DNA from: Haloarcula hispanica ATCC 33960
Lineage (GTDB): Archaea > Halobacteriota > Halobacteria > Halobacteriales > Haloarculaceae
NCBI RefSeq assembly: GCF_000223905.1
Contig: NC_015948.1
Location: forward strand, 1,674,001-1,738,000
DNA length: 64,000 nucleotides
Reading direction: 5' to 3'
The notes beneath the pieces are model-generated. The model was not told the DNA's origin and ran no database searches. It saw only the letters and a list, made by a program, of their open reading frames with translations. Of the stretch, positions 7,872-17,186 are shown in pieces. Numbering within the stretch: position 1 is the first letter of the stretch; every line of letters begins with the position of its first letter. The translations under genes were made by a program, and so were the position numbers.

Positions 7872-8330
7872 TCAGGAGGACGTTGTTTCGGGGCGCTTCG
7901 ACAGCTTCCGGACGTCGAGTTTCTTCACGGTGCCGTCGCCGGTTTTCAGCTTCAGCACCGTCTTTTTCAGTACGAGTTCTTCGACGTCGAGCGTCGTCTC
8001 CGTGCTCCAGCCCCGTAGCCTGACCATCCCTTCCTCGTCGATTTCGAGGAACGTGCGGGGTTTGCGCTGGGACCCCATCGTCCACTCCTCGTCGCCGACG
8101 GACAGCTCCTGCCCGCCGCTTTTCGCCCAGCGGAACACGCAAGCGAACTGCTCGCGGGGTTCGTCACCGCGGTCGTGATCGACGCGGGTCCACTGCTCGA
8201 AGTCGACGCCGAAGTGGGCGGCCCACAGCTCCAGATACTCGAAATCGAACTTCTTCTTGCCGTCGTTGTTCCGGCCACTCCGCCAGATGACGTGCGCCTC
8301 CGACGGCTTCGACCCGAACATACTACCCAT
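7872..8330 (-). CDS. Conserved hypothetical protein, 152 residues
   Basis: The product begins MGSMFGSKPSEAHVIWRSG (ATG at 8330; a second ATG three codons later is equally possible) and ends PETTSS. It is a soluble, strand-rich protein with many aromatic and charged residues (FDFEYLELWAAHFGVDFEQW, EEWTMGSQRKPRTFLEI, VLKKTVLKLKTGDGTVKKL). I recognise no domain. The codon use and acidity fit a real haloarchaeal gene. It lies upstream of arfC on the same strand with a 44-base gap, so co-transcription is possible. Confidence 0.7.
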   Translation of the reverse strand: MGSMFGSKPSEAHVIWRSGRNNDGKKKFDFEYLELWAAHFGVDFEQWTRVDHDRGDEPREQFACVFRWAKSGGQELSVGDEEWTMGSQRKPRTFLEIDEEGMVRLRGWSTETTLDVEELVLKKTVLKLKTGDGTVKKLDVRKLSKRPETTSS

Positions 8331-8573
8331 AGTCAGGCCCCCGGGCGACTGCCGTTATTATTTGATCTGATATCACGAATCCCGACTAGTCGAATATCTC
8401 CGATAACGTACTTTTTAGCCATTTGAAACGTCCCAACACAGTCAACGCCCATATCCTGAGAGATTACAGTATCACAAATAAGAATTGTGGGCGATTTTGA
8501 ACAGGTGTGAACGGTCGTGACTTGCACGGCCGGCCGAAAACGCTTTTGAGTGCTCCCGTCGAACCGTCAGTCG

Positions 8574-9854
8574 ATGTCTCTCGAAGACCATGCCGAGGAG
8601 CTCGCCTCCGACCTCGGTGTTGACAAAGAGGAGGTCACACGCGACCTGGAAAACCTCGTGAACTACTCCGTCCCGATGGACGAGGCCAAGCAGAGCCTCA
8701 GACGGAAGTACGGCGATGGCGGCTCGAGCGGCGACGGCACGCCGTCGAGCAAGGCCATCAGCGAGGTGTCGACCGACGACTCGAACGTGACGGTCACCGC
8801 CGTGGTGCTCACGTCGGGTCGTCGCTCCATCCAGTACAACGGGGAACAGCACGTCATCCGCGAGGGCCAACTCGCCGACGAGACGGGGAAGATATCCTAC
8901 ACGGCCTGGGACGGCTTCTCGGGCGACCTCCAGCCCGGCCAGACCGTCCGGCTCGGCAACGCCGGCGTCCGCGAGTGGGACGGCCAGCCGGAGCTCAATC
9001 TGGGCGACAGCACCGACCCGGAAGTCGTCGACGAGACGCTCGACATCGACTACGAGGTCGGCGGCCGCGCCGCGCTGCAGGACCTCGCACCGGGTGACCG
9101 CGGCATCACTGTGGAGGTGCAGGTGCTGGAGTGCGAGCAGAAGGTCATCGACGGCCGCGACGGCGAGACGACGATTCTCAGCGGCGTCCTCGGCGACGAG
9201 AGCGGCCGGCTCCCGTTCACCGACTGGGAGCCTCACGACGAAATCGAGGAGGGGGCGTCCGTGCGCCTCGACGAGACGTTCGTCCGCGAGTTCCGCGGTG
9301 CGCCGTCGGTAAACGTCTCGGAGTTCTCGACGGTGACCGCGCTGGACCGCACGGTCGAGGTCACCGAAGACGCGCCCCGGATGTCCATCCGGGAGGCTGT
9401 CGAGAGCGGCGGCCTGTTCGACGTGGAACTGGCCGGCAACGTCATCGAGGTGCGGGACGGCTCCGGCCTCATCGAGCGTTGTCCGGAGTGTGGCCGCGTC
9501 ATCCAGAACGGCCAGTGTCGCTCCCACGGCGCAGTCGAGGGCGAGGACGACCTGCGGACGAAGGCCATCCTCGACGACGGCACCGACACCGTCACCGCGG
9601 TGCTCGACGACGAACTGACCGCCCGGGTGTACGGTGGCGACCTCGACGACGCCCGCGAACACGCCCGCGACGCGATGGACAAAGAGGTCGTCGCCGAGCG
9701 CATCAGCGACCGCATCGTGGGCCGCGAGTACGTCGTCCGCGGGTCGCTGTCGGTCGACGAGTACGGCGCGAACCTCACCGCCTCGACCTTTACCGAGGCC
9801 GACGACGACCCGGCGACGCGTGCGCAGGCCCTCCTACAGGAGGCAGACGCATGA
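8574..9854 (+). CDS. Replication protein A (single-stranded DNA-binding protein, RPA1-like)
   Basis: RPA coats single-stranded DNA in replication and repair. From the ATG at 8574 the product has 426 residues, about the size of the larger haloarchaeal RPAs with three OB folds. Repeated OB-type stretches can be seen (TAVVLTSGRRSIQ, VEVQVLECEQKVI, LAGNVIEVRDGSGLIE). The last is followed by a zinc motif with C303, C306, C315 and H318. The start is supported by the N-terminal helix MSLEDHAEELASDLGVDKEE. It overlaps the next gene by ATGA, so the two are translationally coupled; this is the rpa-rpap operon described in Haloferax. Confidence 0.92.
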   Translation: MSLEDHAEELASDLGVDKEEVTRDLENLVNYSVPMDEAKQSLRRKYGDGGSSGDGTPSSKAISEVSTDDSNVTVTAVVLTSGRRSIQYNGEQHVIREGQLADETGKISYTAWDGFSGDLQPGQTVRLGNAGVREWDGQPELNLGDSTDPEVVDETLDIDYEVGGRAALQDLAPGDRGITVEVQVLECEQKVIDGRDGETTILSGVLGDESGRLPFTDWEPHDEIEEGASVRLDETFVREFRGAPSVNVSEFSTVTALDRTVEVTEDAPRMSIREAVESGGLFDVELAGNVIEVRDGSGLIERCPECGRVIQNGQCRSHGAVEGEDDLRTKAILDDGTDTVTAVLDDELTARVYGGDLDDAREHARDAMDKEVVAERISDRIVGREYVVRGSLSVDEYGANLTASTFTEADDDPATRAQALLQEADA

Positions 9855-11572
9855 GCGAATCCGGCGACAGCGGCCCCGGCCGCCGGGAGGTCGCCCATCG
9901 GCTGTTCGCCGCGGAGTTCGACGACGCCGACTTCTCGTATTCGGAGTCCGACGAGGAGCGCGCGCCGAACTACGTCGTCACGCCGACCGGCGCGCGGGTC
10001 AACCGCCTGTTCCTCGTCGGCGTCCTCACCGAACTCGAACAGGTCAACGACGACGTGTTGCGCGCCCGGGTCGTGGACCCGACCGGCCCGTTCGTCATCT
10101 ACGCCGGCCAGTACCAGCCCGACGAACTGGCGTTTCTGGAAGGGGCCGACCCGCCGATGTTCGTCGCCGTCACGGGCAAGGCCCGCACCTTCCAGCCCGA
10201 CGACAGCGACCGGGTGTTCACCTCGGTGCGACCCGAGAGTATCAGCGAGGTCGACGCGGACACGCGGGACCGCTGGGTCGTCCAGGCCGCCGAGCAGACC
10301 GTCTCGCGCATCGGACAGATGGCCAGCGCGAAACAGGCCGGTTTAGCCGGCGACGAACTCCGCCTCGCGCTGCTGGACCAAGGCATCGACGAGAGTGCCG
10401 CGGCCGGCATCACGCTCGCGCTGGATCATTACGGCACGACCGGCGACTACCTCGACGCGCTCCGGACGACGGCGCTCGACGCCGCTCGCGTCGTCGCCGG
10501 CGACACGGACGAGGCGCAAGGGCTGTCGTTGTCACCGGACGACGGGACCGACGACCCGATTCCGCTCCTTGCCTCTCTCGACCTCGATACTGACGTTTCC
10601 ACCCCGGAGACGGCGACTGAGGACGCAGAGGGAGACGCGACGGCAACCGAGTCCGGCGCTACTGAGCCGACGACAGACGAGGAGGTGGCCGACGCGGCCG
10701 AGAAAGGTGCGCCCGCAGACGCTGCCGACGCCGAGCCCGCGCCCGGTTCGCCCGGCGCACCGGTCGGCGACGAGTCGACAGAGCCAGACGCCGGCGCGGC
10801 CACGAGTGACGCACCCGTCGAGACGCCCGAGACAGCGACCGACGCCGCAGCCGACGAAACCACGCCGGGTGAGTCCGTGGGTGAGGACGTGTCCTCGACG
10901 CCTGAACAGAGCGAGCCCGTGGACGAACCACCGGTGTCGAGTGAGCCGGTGACCGACGCCGACGCGATGGGACAGGACGAACCGGAGTCGTCGTCCGAAC
11001 CCGACAACGGCGGTGACCTCGGCGACTTCGACACCGAGTTCGAACTGGACGAGGACGAACGCGAGGAAATCGAACAGGAGTACGGCACTGACTTCCAGAG
11101 CGGGACGGAAGTGGATGAGCCCGGCGAGGCCGACATCGAGACGCCGGACCACGAAGAACTGGCCGACGCGGCCCAGGAGGGCGCGCCCGCAGACGCCGCC
11201 GACGCCGAGCCCGCACCCGGTTCGCCCGGTGCACCGGCCGGCGATGAGTCCCCCGAGCCGACCGCTGACGCGGCCACAAGCGACGCACCCGCCGAGACGC
11301 CCGAAACAGCGACCGACGCCGCAGCCGACGAAACCACACCAGACGAGTCGGCGAGCGAGGACGCGCCTACCGAGGACGTGGACCTCGAAGACGCCGTCAT
11401 GGCGGTCATGGATGACCTCGACGACGGCAGTGGGGCCGACCGCGAGGAACTCCGCTCGACGGTCGTGAGCCGCCACGGCGCGGACGCCGATGCCGTCGAG
11501 GACGCCATCCAAGACGCGTTGATGGGCGGACGCTGCTACGAGCCCGAGGACGGCAAGCTCACACCCATCTGA
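9851..11572 (+). CDS. RPA-associated protein (COG3390, RPAP family)
   Basis: The product (573 residues) starts at the ATG that overlaps the RPA stop. Its first 220 residues carry an OB-fold-like region (NRLFLVGVLTELEQVNDDV, DPTGPFVIYAGQYQPDELAFL) as in COG3390 proteins, known in Haloferax to work with RPA. Residues about 260-510 are a long acidic, Ala/Asp/Glu/Pro/Thr-rich linker. The C-terminal 70 residues (AVMAVMDDLDDGSGADREEL to GGRCYEPEDGKLTPI) form a small winged-helix-like domain. The linker contains a segment duplicated almost exactly (residues about 276-343 and 434-501). A long competing frame in the +1 register is an artefact of high GC. Confidence 0.88.
   Translation: MSESGDSGPGRREVAHRLFAAEFDDADFSYSESDEERAPNYVVTPTGARVNRLFLVGVLTELEQVNDDVLRARVVDPTGPFVIYAGQYQPDELAFLEGADPPMFVAVTGKARTFQPDDSDRVFTSVRPESISEVDADTRDRWVVQAAEQTVSRIGQMASAKQAGLAGDELRLALLDQGIDESAAAGITLALDHYGTTGDYLDALRTTALDAARVVAGDTDEAQGLSLSPDDGTDDPIPLLASLDLDTDVSTPETATEDAEGDATATESGATEPTTDEEVADAAEKGAPADAADAEPAPGSPGAPVGDESTEPDAGAATSDAPVETPETATDAAADETTPGESVGEDVSSTPEQSEPVDEPPVSSEPVTDADAMGQDEPESSSEPDNGGDLGDFDTEFELDEDEREEIEQEYGTDFQSGTEVDEPGEADIETPDHEELADAAQEGAPADAADAEPAPGSPGAPAGDESPEPTADAATSDAPAETPETATDAAADETTPDESASEDAPTEDVDLEDAVMAVMDDLDDGSGADREELRSTVVSRHGADADAVEDAIQDALMGGRCYEPEDGKLTPI
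10678..10880 (+). repeat. Intragenic repeat in the RPA-associated protein, copy 1
   Basis: About 200 bases encoding ADAAEKGAPADAADAEPAP and the following residues through ATDAAADETTPGES. A second, nearly identical copy lies at 11152-11352. The two are separated by about 270 bases that encode an acidic segment rich in Ser, Glu and Pro. Confidence 0.8.
11152..11352 (+). repeat. Intragenic repeat in the RPA-associated protein, copy 2
   Basis: The second copy encodes ADAAQEGAPADAADAEPAP onward to ATDAAADETTPDES. DNA and protein identity to the copy at 10678-10880 is high by eye, so the duplication is recent or kept uniform by gene conversion. Confidence 0.8.
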
Positions 11573-11620
11573 CGCACCGAGCCGCGGTCCTTTTCTCCCC
11601 TGCGACCCAACCGAGCGCAG

Positions 11621-12370
11621 ATGCGTGTCGAACCGCTTCCCGACGTCCCGGCGGCCACCGTCGATACTGACGGGGAGCGACTGCTGGCGGTGGCCGATTA
11701 TCACGCCGGCATCGAAGCAGGGCTCAGATACGAGGGGGTCGAACTCCAGTCGGCCGCCGAGGCCCGCCGGGAGCGGTTGCTGACATGCCTGAGACGCGCC
11801 CGGGCCGACCGGCTGGTCGTCATCGGCGACCTGGGCCACGCCATCGGCGACCCGTTCGCAGACGAGCGAGCGGAGCTCGAAACGCTGTTCGACGCCCTTG
11901 ACGTGCCCGTGACACTGGTGAAAGGGAATCACGACGGCGGTCTGGAGCCAGTCTTGTCTGACCTCGACGCCGACGTCGAAGTGACGCCGGGACACGGCAC
12001 CCGCATCGGCGCTGTCGGGTTCGCCCACGGCCACACCTGGCCTGCGCCGGACGTACTCGAAGCGGATGTCGTCTGTGTCGGCCACGAACATCCCGTCGTC
12101 CGACTCGAAGACAGCGTCGGTGGGGCCCAGAAGGAGCGGGCCTGGCTCCGCGGCTCGCTGGTGAGTGAGCCCTTCGCCGAACAGTTCGACCAACCAGTCG
12201 AGAACGCGCCGGACATCGTCGTCTTTCCGGCGTTTAACGACCACTCCGGCGGGACGTGGGTCAACGTCGACGGCCAGGAGTTCCTCGCCCCGTTCCTGCC
12301 CGAGGGCATGGCGGATACCGAGGCGTTCCTGCTTGATGGCACGCGGTTAGGGGCCTACCGACAGGTCTGA
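11621..12370 (+). CDS. Metallophosphoesterase linked to the RPA operon
   Basis: The 249-residue product has calcineurin-like phosphoesterase motifs in order: ADYHAGIE (D-x-H), GDLGH (GD), KGNHDGG (GNHD), FAHGHTWP (H-x-H-like) and VCVGHEHPVV (GHxH). The D-x-H metal ligands sit at about residue 27. In Haloferax a phosphoesterase gene follows rpa1-rpap1, and the 48-base spacing here fits the same operon. It may act on nucleic-acid ends or nucleotides, but the substrate is not known. Confidence 0.9.
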   Translation: MRVEPLPDVPAATVDTDGERLLAVADYHAGIEAGLRYEGVELQSAAEARRERLLTCLRRARADRLVVIGDLGHAIGDPFADERAELETLFDALDVPVTLVKGNHDGGLEPVLSDLDADVEVTPGHGTRIGAVGFAHGHTWPAPDVLEADVVCVGHEHPVVRLEDSVGGAQKERAWLRGSLVSEPFAEQFDQPVENAPDIVVFPAFNDHSGGTWVNVDGQEFLAPFLPEGMADTEAFLLDGTRLGAYRQV

Positions 12371-12389
12371 GCGGGGGGTCTGGACCCGT

Positions 12390-13238
12390 TTAGGTCTCTG
12401 AAAGTTCCGCTTCGAGTTCGTCGACCAGTTCGGTGTTGCCGAGGAACGTCGGCGTCCGGTCGTGGATACCGTCCGGTTCGACGTCAAGTAGGGACTTCGA
12501 GCCGTCGCTTGAGGCCCCACCGGCAGCCTCGACGAGGTACGCGAGCGGCGCTGATTCGAAGTGGACCCGGAGCTTGCCGTTTGGATACCCCGACGTCACC
12601 GGATACCCGAACAGCCCGCCGTATTCGAGCACCTGTGCCAGGTCGGCGACGGTCGCGCCGCCGTAGCGGAGCTTCAGGTCCCGCTCGAAGGACTGGGCGA
12701 TGTCGTTGAACGCGTCGCTTCGCTCGCCAGTCTTGCCCGCTAACCCGACTACCGTCGCCTCTGCTGGCAGTTCGAACTGGCCCCAGCGCTCGCTGTGCCC
12801 GTCCCGGAGGAGGTGCTCCTGAACGACATCGCGGTCGGACCGGGCGATTGTCAGTGTCGTGTATGGGCCGTACAGCACCATCAGTGATGCGACCATTTCC
12901 CGGCCCGCCGCGGGCAGTTCAGCGTCGTAGACCCCGATTATCGTCCCCACGGAGTTGTTCGAGGCGAGGTTCGAGGAGCCATCGAGCGGGTCGATAGCGA
13001 TACTGTAGCCTTCACCGCAATCGACCACGTCGCTACGTTCCTCGCTCGCGTACGCGCCGATGCCGTCGATGTACGCGAGTGCGTCGAAAAACAGGTCATC
13101 GGCCCACACGTCGCCACCGACCTGTTGCTCCCCACTCGGGTTCTCGCCAGCGGCTCTGTTGGCGTAGTTCGCCAGGTTCCCGCTAACGTAGTGGGCCGTG
13201 TCCTTTACCGCCCGTTCGATCTCATCAAGCGTGTTCAC
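12390..13238 (-). CDS. fbp: Fructose-1,6-bisphosphatase, class I
   Basis: FBPase dephosphorylates fructose 1,6-bisphosphate in gluconeogenesis. The product has 282 residues with the GTG start at 13238 ([11 protein letters not shown]). The class I active-site signature [10 protein letters not shown] is at residues 81-90; the metal ligands ASEE come before it at about 64-67, and the substrate-binding region [12 protein letters not shown] and [19 protein letters not shown] are present. It is shorter than bacterial class I enzymes (about 330 residues), as usual in haloarchaea. It shares a 176-base intergenic region with the divergent helicase gene. Confidence 0.92.
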   Translation of the reverse strand: MNTLDEIERAVKDTAHYVSGNLANYANRAAGENPSGEQQVGGDVWADDLFFDALAYIDGIGAYASEERSDVVDCGEGYSIAIDPLDGSSNLASNNSVGTIIGVYDAELPAAGREMVASLMVLYGPYTTLTIARSDRDVVQEHLLRDGHSERWGQFELPAEATVVGLAGKTGERSDAFNDIAQSFERDLKLRYGGATVADLAQVLEYGGLFGYPVTSGYPNGKLRVHFESAPLAYLVEAAGGASSDGSKSLLDVEPDGIHDRTPTFLGNTELVDELEAELSET

Positions 13239-13414
13239 AGGCCATCACCGGCCGCAGTTGCACAGGCGTCAGTCATGGTTCCACATATCCCAGGGCAACG
13301 ACATAAGGCTGTACCCGTTCTCCCCCGCAACGCCCGTAATGCCCTGGTTACCGACGGGGGACGAGAGAATATGACACAACGTGTTTAACCCGGTGTAGTC
13401 GCTAGAGGGGGGCG

Positions 13415-16249
13415 ATGACTGACGGGGTCGCTCGCGGCGATGACGCCTTCACTGCGCTCGGGCCGGCCGTCCGCAGTGCGCTCTCCGAGCGCGGTTTCAC
13501 GACGCCGACCGACCCACAGCGAAAGGCGATTCCAACTCTGGCTGACGGGCGAGACGCGCTAGTCGTCGCCCCGACCGGAACCGGAAAAACTGAAACGGCG
13601 ATGTTGCCGGTCTTCGACGCGCTGGCCGAATCCGAGGACCGCTTTGGCATCGGCGCGCTGTACATCACGCCGCTCCGGGCGCTGAACCGCGACATGCGCC
13701 AGCGCCTCGACTGGTGGGGCGAGACGCTCGGTCTCGAAGTAGACGTCCGCCACGGCGACACGACGGACTACCAGCGCCAGAAACAGGCCAACGACCCGCC
13801 GGACGTGCTCGTGACCACACCCGAGACGCTCCAGGCAATGCTCACCGGGTCGAAGCTCCGAACTGCGCTGGAGGATGTCGAACATATCGTCATCGACGAG
13901 GTCCACGAGCTCGCTGCGGCCAAGCGAGGCGCGCAGTTGACGGTCGGACTCGAACGGCTCCGGGAACTGTCCGGGCGGTTCCAGCGGATCGGCCTCTCGG
14001 CGACCGTCGGCGACCCACACGAGGTCGGCCGGTTTCTCACCGGCGGCCGCACGTGTGCCATCGTGGAAGTTGACATCGGCAGCCGGCTGGACATCGAGGT
14101 GGTCCGGCCCCAGATTACTGACCGGGACGAGGAACTGTCGAGTTCCCTCGTCACCGACGCGGGAACGGCCAGCCACGTCCGGTTCATCGCAGACCTCATC
14201 GACGAAAACGAATCGGTCTTGCTGTTCGTGAACACCCGACAAACAGCGGAGGCGCTTGGCTCGCGGTTCAAGGAGCTCGGAACTGACCTCGGGGTCCACC
14301 ACGGCTCGCTGTCGAAGGAGGCTCGCATCGACGTGGAGGACCGGTTCAAGGCCGGCGACCTCGACGCCCTGCTGTGTACGTCCTCGATGGAGTTGGGCAT
14401 CGACGTGGGCCACGTCGACCACGTCGTCCAGTACGGCAGCCCCCGGCAGGTGTCCCGCCTCGTCCAGCGGGTCGGCCGCGCCGGCCACCGCCGGGACCTC
14501 GTTTCCTCGGGCACGGTCGTTACGACTGACACCGACGACACGCTGGAGGCGCTGGCGATAGCGAGACAGGCCGAAGCCGGCGATGTCGAGCCCGCCGAAA
14601 TCCACGACGGGAGCCTCGACACAGTTGCCAACCAGATCGCCGGACTGGTGATGGATACCGGCGAAATTCGGGCGATTCGGGCCTACGAGATACTGACCCG
14701 CGCGTACCCGTTCCGGGACCTCGACGAGGCCCAGTTCAAGCAGGTCGTCGAGGAACTCGCAGCGAACAACGTCATCTGGCTCGACGAGGACCGGGACACT
14801 CTGGAGAAACGCCGCGGGACCTGGCAGTACTTCTACCAGAACCTCTCGATGATTCCCGACGAGGCCACATACGACGTGGAGGACGTGGCCTCAGGCCAGC
14901 AGGTCGGGACCCTCGATGAGAAGTTCGTCGTCAACTTCGCCACGCCCGGCGAGGTGTTCGTCCAGCGCGGGGAGATGTGGCGCATCACGAACATCGACGA
15001 GGAAGAGGAAGTCGTGACCGTCTCACCCATCGAAGACCCCGCCGGTGAGGTCCCGTCGTGGGTGGGGCAGGAGATTCCGGTTCCGAGAGCCGTCGCCGCG
15101 GAAGTCGGCGAACTCCGTCGTGTGGCTGGTCGGCAACTCCAGGACGGCGCGGACACCGAGGCCGTCGCCAGAGACGTGGCGACTCGCTATGCCGCCGGCC
15201 CGGAGACCGTCGCCGAGGGACTTTCGCAGGTCGAGAAGCACGAGGGGCCGATTCCGGACGACACGACTATTCTGGTGGAGTTCCACGGCCGGGAGGTCAT
15301 CGTCAACGCTTGCTACGGGCACAAAATCAACGAAACGCTGGGCCGGGTCCTCTCGGCGCTGCTCGGTCAACGGGCAGGGTCGTCGGTCGCGATGGATGTC
15401 GACCCGTACCGGATTACGCTGGAGGTCCCGCGCCGGATCACCGCCGGCGATGTCATCGAAGTCATTGAGGACACCGATCCTGACCACCTCCCAGCACTCA
15501 TCGAACTCAGCCTGAAAAACGCCGACGCGCTGAAGTTCAAGCTCGCGCAGGTGGCGACGAAGTTCGGCTCGCTCAAGCGCTGGCGGGGCCGGGGGTCGAC
15601 TGACTTCGGCCGTGACCGCCTGCTGGCAGCGCTTGAGGACACGCCGATGTATGACGAAGCCCTGCGCGAGGTTCGCCACGAGGACCTCGCTATCGAAGCG
15701 ACAGCCGACCTCCTCCGGGATATCCAGCGCGGCGACGTGGCGCTCGAAACAGTGGGCGAGCACACGCCCATCGGGACCGGCGGCAGTTCCTCCGGGCGGG
15801 AACTCCTCTCACCGGAGAACGCCGACGCGAGCGTCATCAAAACCGTCAAGGAGCGCATCCAGAGTGACCGCGTCATCCTCGCATGTCTGCACTGCAAGGA
15901 GTGGGACCGCAAACAGCAGGTCAAGCGCGTGCGGGATCAGCCGTCGTGTCCGCAGTGTGGCTCGACCCGCATCGCCGCGCTGAATCCGTGGGCCGAGGAA
16001 GTCGTCTCGGCCGTCCGGACCGACGACAAGGACGAGGAGCAGGAGAAGATGACCGAACGAGCCTACCGCTCGGCCTCGCTGGTCCAGAGCCACGGGAAGC
16101 GGGCGGTGGTCGCGCTGGCCGCCCGCGGGGTCGGGCCCCACAACGCCGCCCGAATCATCAACCGCTTGCGGGAGGACGAAGACGAATTCTACCGGGACAT
16201 CCTCCGACAGGAGCGGGAGTACGCACGGACGCAGTCGTTCTGGGGTTGA
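13415..16249 (+). CDS. Lhr-type ATP-dependent helicase (superfamily 2)
   Basis: The 944-residue product is a large SF2 DNA/RNA helicase: Walker A APTGTGKTE at residues about 52-60, DEVH at 161-164, SAT (LSATVG), a second RecA-like domain (SVLLFVNTRQTAEALGSRF, QRVGRAGHR), then the winged-helix and Lhr core (VEFHGREVIVNACYGHKINETLGR). The C-terminal ~120 residues hold two cysteine pairs (CLHC at about 823-826 and CPQC about 20 residues later) and a helix-rich tail. Archaeal Lhr proteins act in DNA repair and replication-fork remodelling; the zinc module is characteristic of the archaeal type. It starts with an ATG preceded by no strong TATA. Confidence 0.9.
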   Translation: MTDGVARGDDAFTALGPAVRSALSERGFTTPTDPQRKAIPTLADGRDALVVAPTGTGKTETAMLPVFDALAESEDRFGIGALYITPLRALNRDMRQRLDWWGETLGLEVDVRHGDTTDYQRQKQANDPPDVLVTTPETLQAMLTGSKLRTALEDVEHIVIDEVHELAAAKRGAQLTVGLERLRELSGRFQRIGLSATVGDPHEVGRFLTGGRTCAIVEVDIGSRLDIEVVRPQITDRDEELSSSLVTDAGTASHVRFIADLIDENESVLLFVNTRQTAEALGSRFKELGTDLGVHHGSLSKEARIDVEDRFKAGDLDALLCTSSMELGIDVGHVDHVVQYGSPRQVSRLVQRVGRAGHRRDLVSSGTVVTTDTDDTLEALAIARQAEAGDVEPAEIHDGSLDTVANQIAGLVMDTGEIRAIRAYEILTRAYPFRDLDEAQFKQVVEELAANNVIWLDEDRDTLEKRRGTWQYFYQNLSMIPDEATYDVEDVASGQQVGTLDEKFVVNFATPGEVFVQRGEMWRITNIDEEEEVVTVSPIEDPAGEVPSWVGQEIPVPRAVAAEVGELRRVAGRQLQDGADTEAVARDVATRYAAGPETVAEGLSQVEKHEGPIPDDTTILVEFHGREVIVNACYGHKINETLGRVLSALLGQRAGSSVAMDVDPYRITLEVPRRITAGDVIEVIEDTDPDHLPALIELSLKNADALKFKLAQVATKFGSLKRWRGRGSTDFGRDRLLAALEDTPMYDEALREVRHEDLAIEATADLLRDIQRGDVALETVGEHTPIGTGGSSSGRELLSPENADASVIKTVKERIQSDRVILACLHCKEWDRKQQVKRVRDQPSCPQCGSTRIAALNPWAEEVVSAVRTDDKDEEQEKMTERAYRSASLVQSHGKRAVVALAARGVGPHNAARIINRLREDEDEFYRDILRQEREYARTQSFWG

Positions 16250-16272
16250 GAGCGGCACAGTACGCCAGCAGG

Positions 16273-17010
16273 CTAACTCAGTTCCCGAATCGCTTCCGCA
16301 AGTCGTGGCTCGATACCGTCAGGGTCAGGGGCTTCTATCGTGAGTTTCGTGTGTCGCTCGTCGGCATCAGTCACCTCCGAAAGCAGTCCGGCGCTGCGGT
16401 CGACCTCGACGTACAGCGTAAGTCCGTCGTCGTCGAACACCGGGACGATCTCGACCTCGTCGACCGCGCCGGCGAACTCGCCGCGCTGGGGCCGGAACTC
16501 GAACTCCTGAGCGAAGTTCGCCGAGGTAGTGAACAGGCTCCCGGCCGTCGCCTCACAGGCCGAGGCATGGAGCGAGAAACCGAGCGAATCCAGCGCGTCG
16601 AACACCGCTTGCGTGCGGTGTGTCGGTTCGACTTCGATGTAATCCTCGTCGCCGGGGTCGACCGCCATCGAGATATCGAGGCCGGTCTCGATTTCGACGG
16701 CCGTCGAGCGCGTAGTCACCGGCGTCTCCCTGGGAATATCTATAGTAGTCTCGAAACGTCGTTTCTCGCCCGCTTCGATAGTGAACGGTTCGGTAAGTTG
16801 CCACTGATCGATGATGGCGTCCTTGTACCCCTCGTCGGATTTATATTCGGTTTCCAGCGCGAAGTAGACCGCGTCGACATCCTGATCCGTCGACCCGCCC
16901 TCGACGTGGACCTCGGCCTGGACGGATTCGCCGGCTCTGACGGTATCCGTCGGCAGAATCGTGTCTACTGTGGCCGAGCCGATGCCGATTCTGGAGAGCA
17001 CGTCTTTCAT
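16273..17010 (-). CDS. Sporulation-control protein Spo0M-like (arrestin-like fold)
   Basis: The 245-residue product begins MKDVLSRIGIGSATVDTIL and continues VRAGESVQAEVHVEGGSTDQDVD, the standard opening of the Spo0M family (arrestin-like beta sandwich). The middle part DGYKD/QLTEPFTIEAGEKRRFET and the end LSEVTDADERHTKLTIEAPD agree. In haloarchaea these proteins are widespread and are thought to act in stress or envelope-related signalling, though there is no sporulation. A TATA box (CTTTATACTC on the minus strand, 17037-17046) lies about 30 bases upstream of the ATG. Confidence 0.88.
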   Translation of the reverse strand: MKDVLSRIGIGSATVDTILPTDTVRAGESVQAEVHVEGGSTDQDVDAVYFALETEYKSDEGYKDAIIDQWQLTEPFTIEAGEKRRFETTIDIPRETPVTTRSTAVEIETGLDISMAVDPGDEDYIEVEPTHRTQAVFDALDSLGFSLHASACEATAGSLFTTSANFAQEFEFRPQRGEFAGAVDEVEIVPVFDDDGLTLYVEVDRSAGLLSEVTDADERHTKLTIEAPDPDGIEPRLAEAIRELS

Positions 17011-17186
17011 TCGTGTTGTGAAATTCGACCGTCACAGAGTATAAAGTTCAGGGAGCGACGCTATCGAAAGAATGGGGTTACGAGAGTGCCCGGGCACGTC
17101 CGGCTCCGGGCTGAGAGAGCCAGTTGGGACCGTTTCACCCTGACATAGCCGTTTGGAGCCGTCGGTTCCACTGCGGACGCAACCGA

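Noticed and set aside
8333-8527. 64-residue minus-strand frame before the RPA gene, with an inner start MAKKYVIGDIRLVG
   Set aside because: Not acidic, no clear promoter at leaderless distance and no family pattern; left out though a small protein cannot be excluded.
9131-9850. Extension of the RPA-associated protein frame upstream through the RPA gene
   Set aside because: The extension is Arg-rich and runs in the wrong register of the RPA gene; the ATGA overlap at 9851 is the natural start.
10447-12244. Very long minus-strand frames opposite the RPA-associated protein and phosphoesterase genes
   Set aside because: Antisense artefacts of high GC and strong third-position bias; products are Ser- or Val/Arg-rich repeats mirroring the acidic linker.
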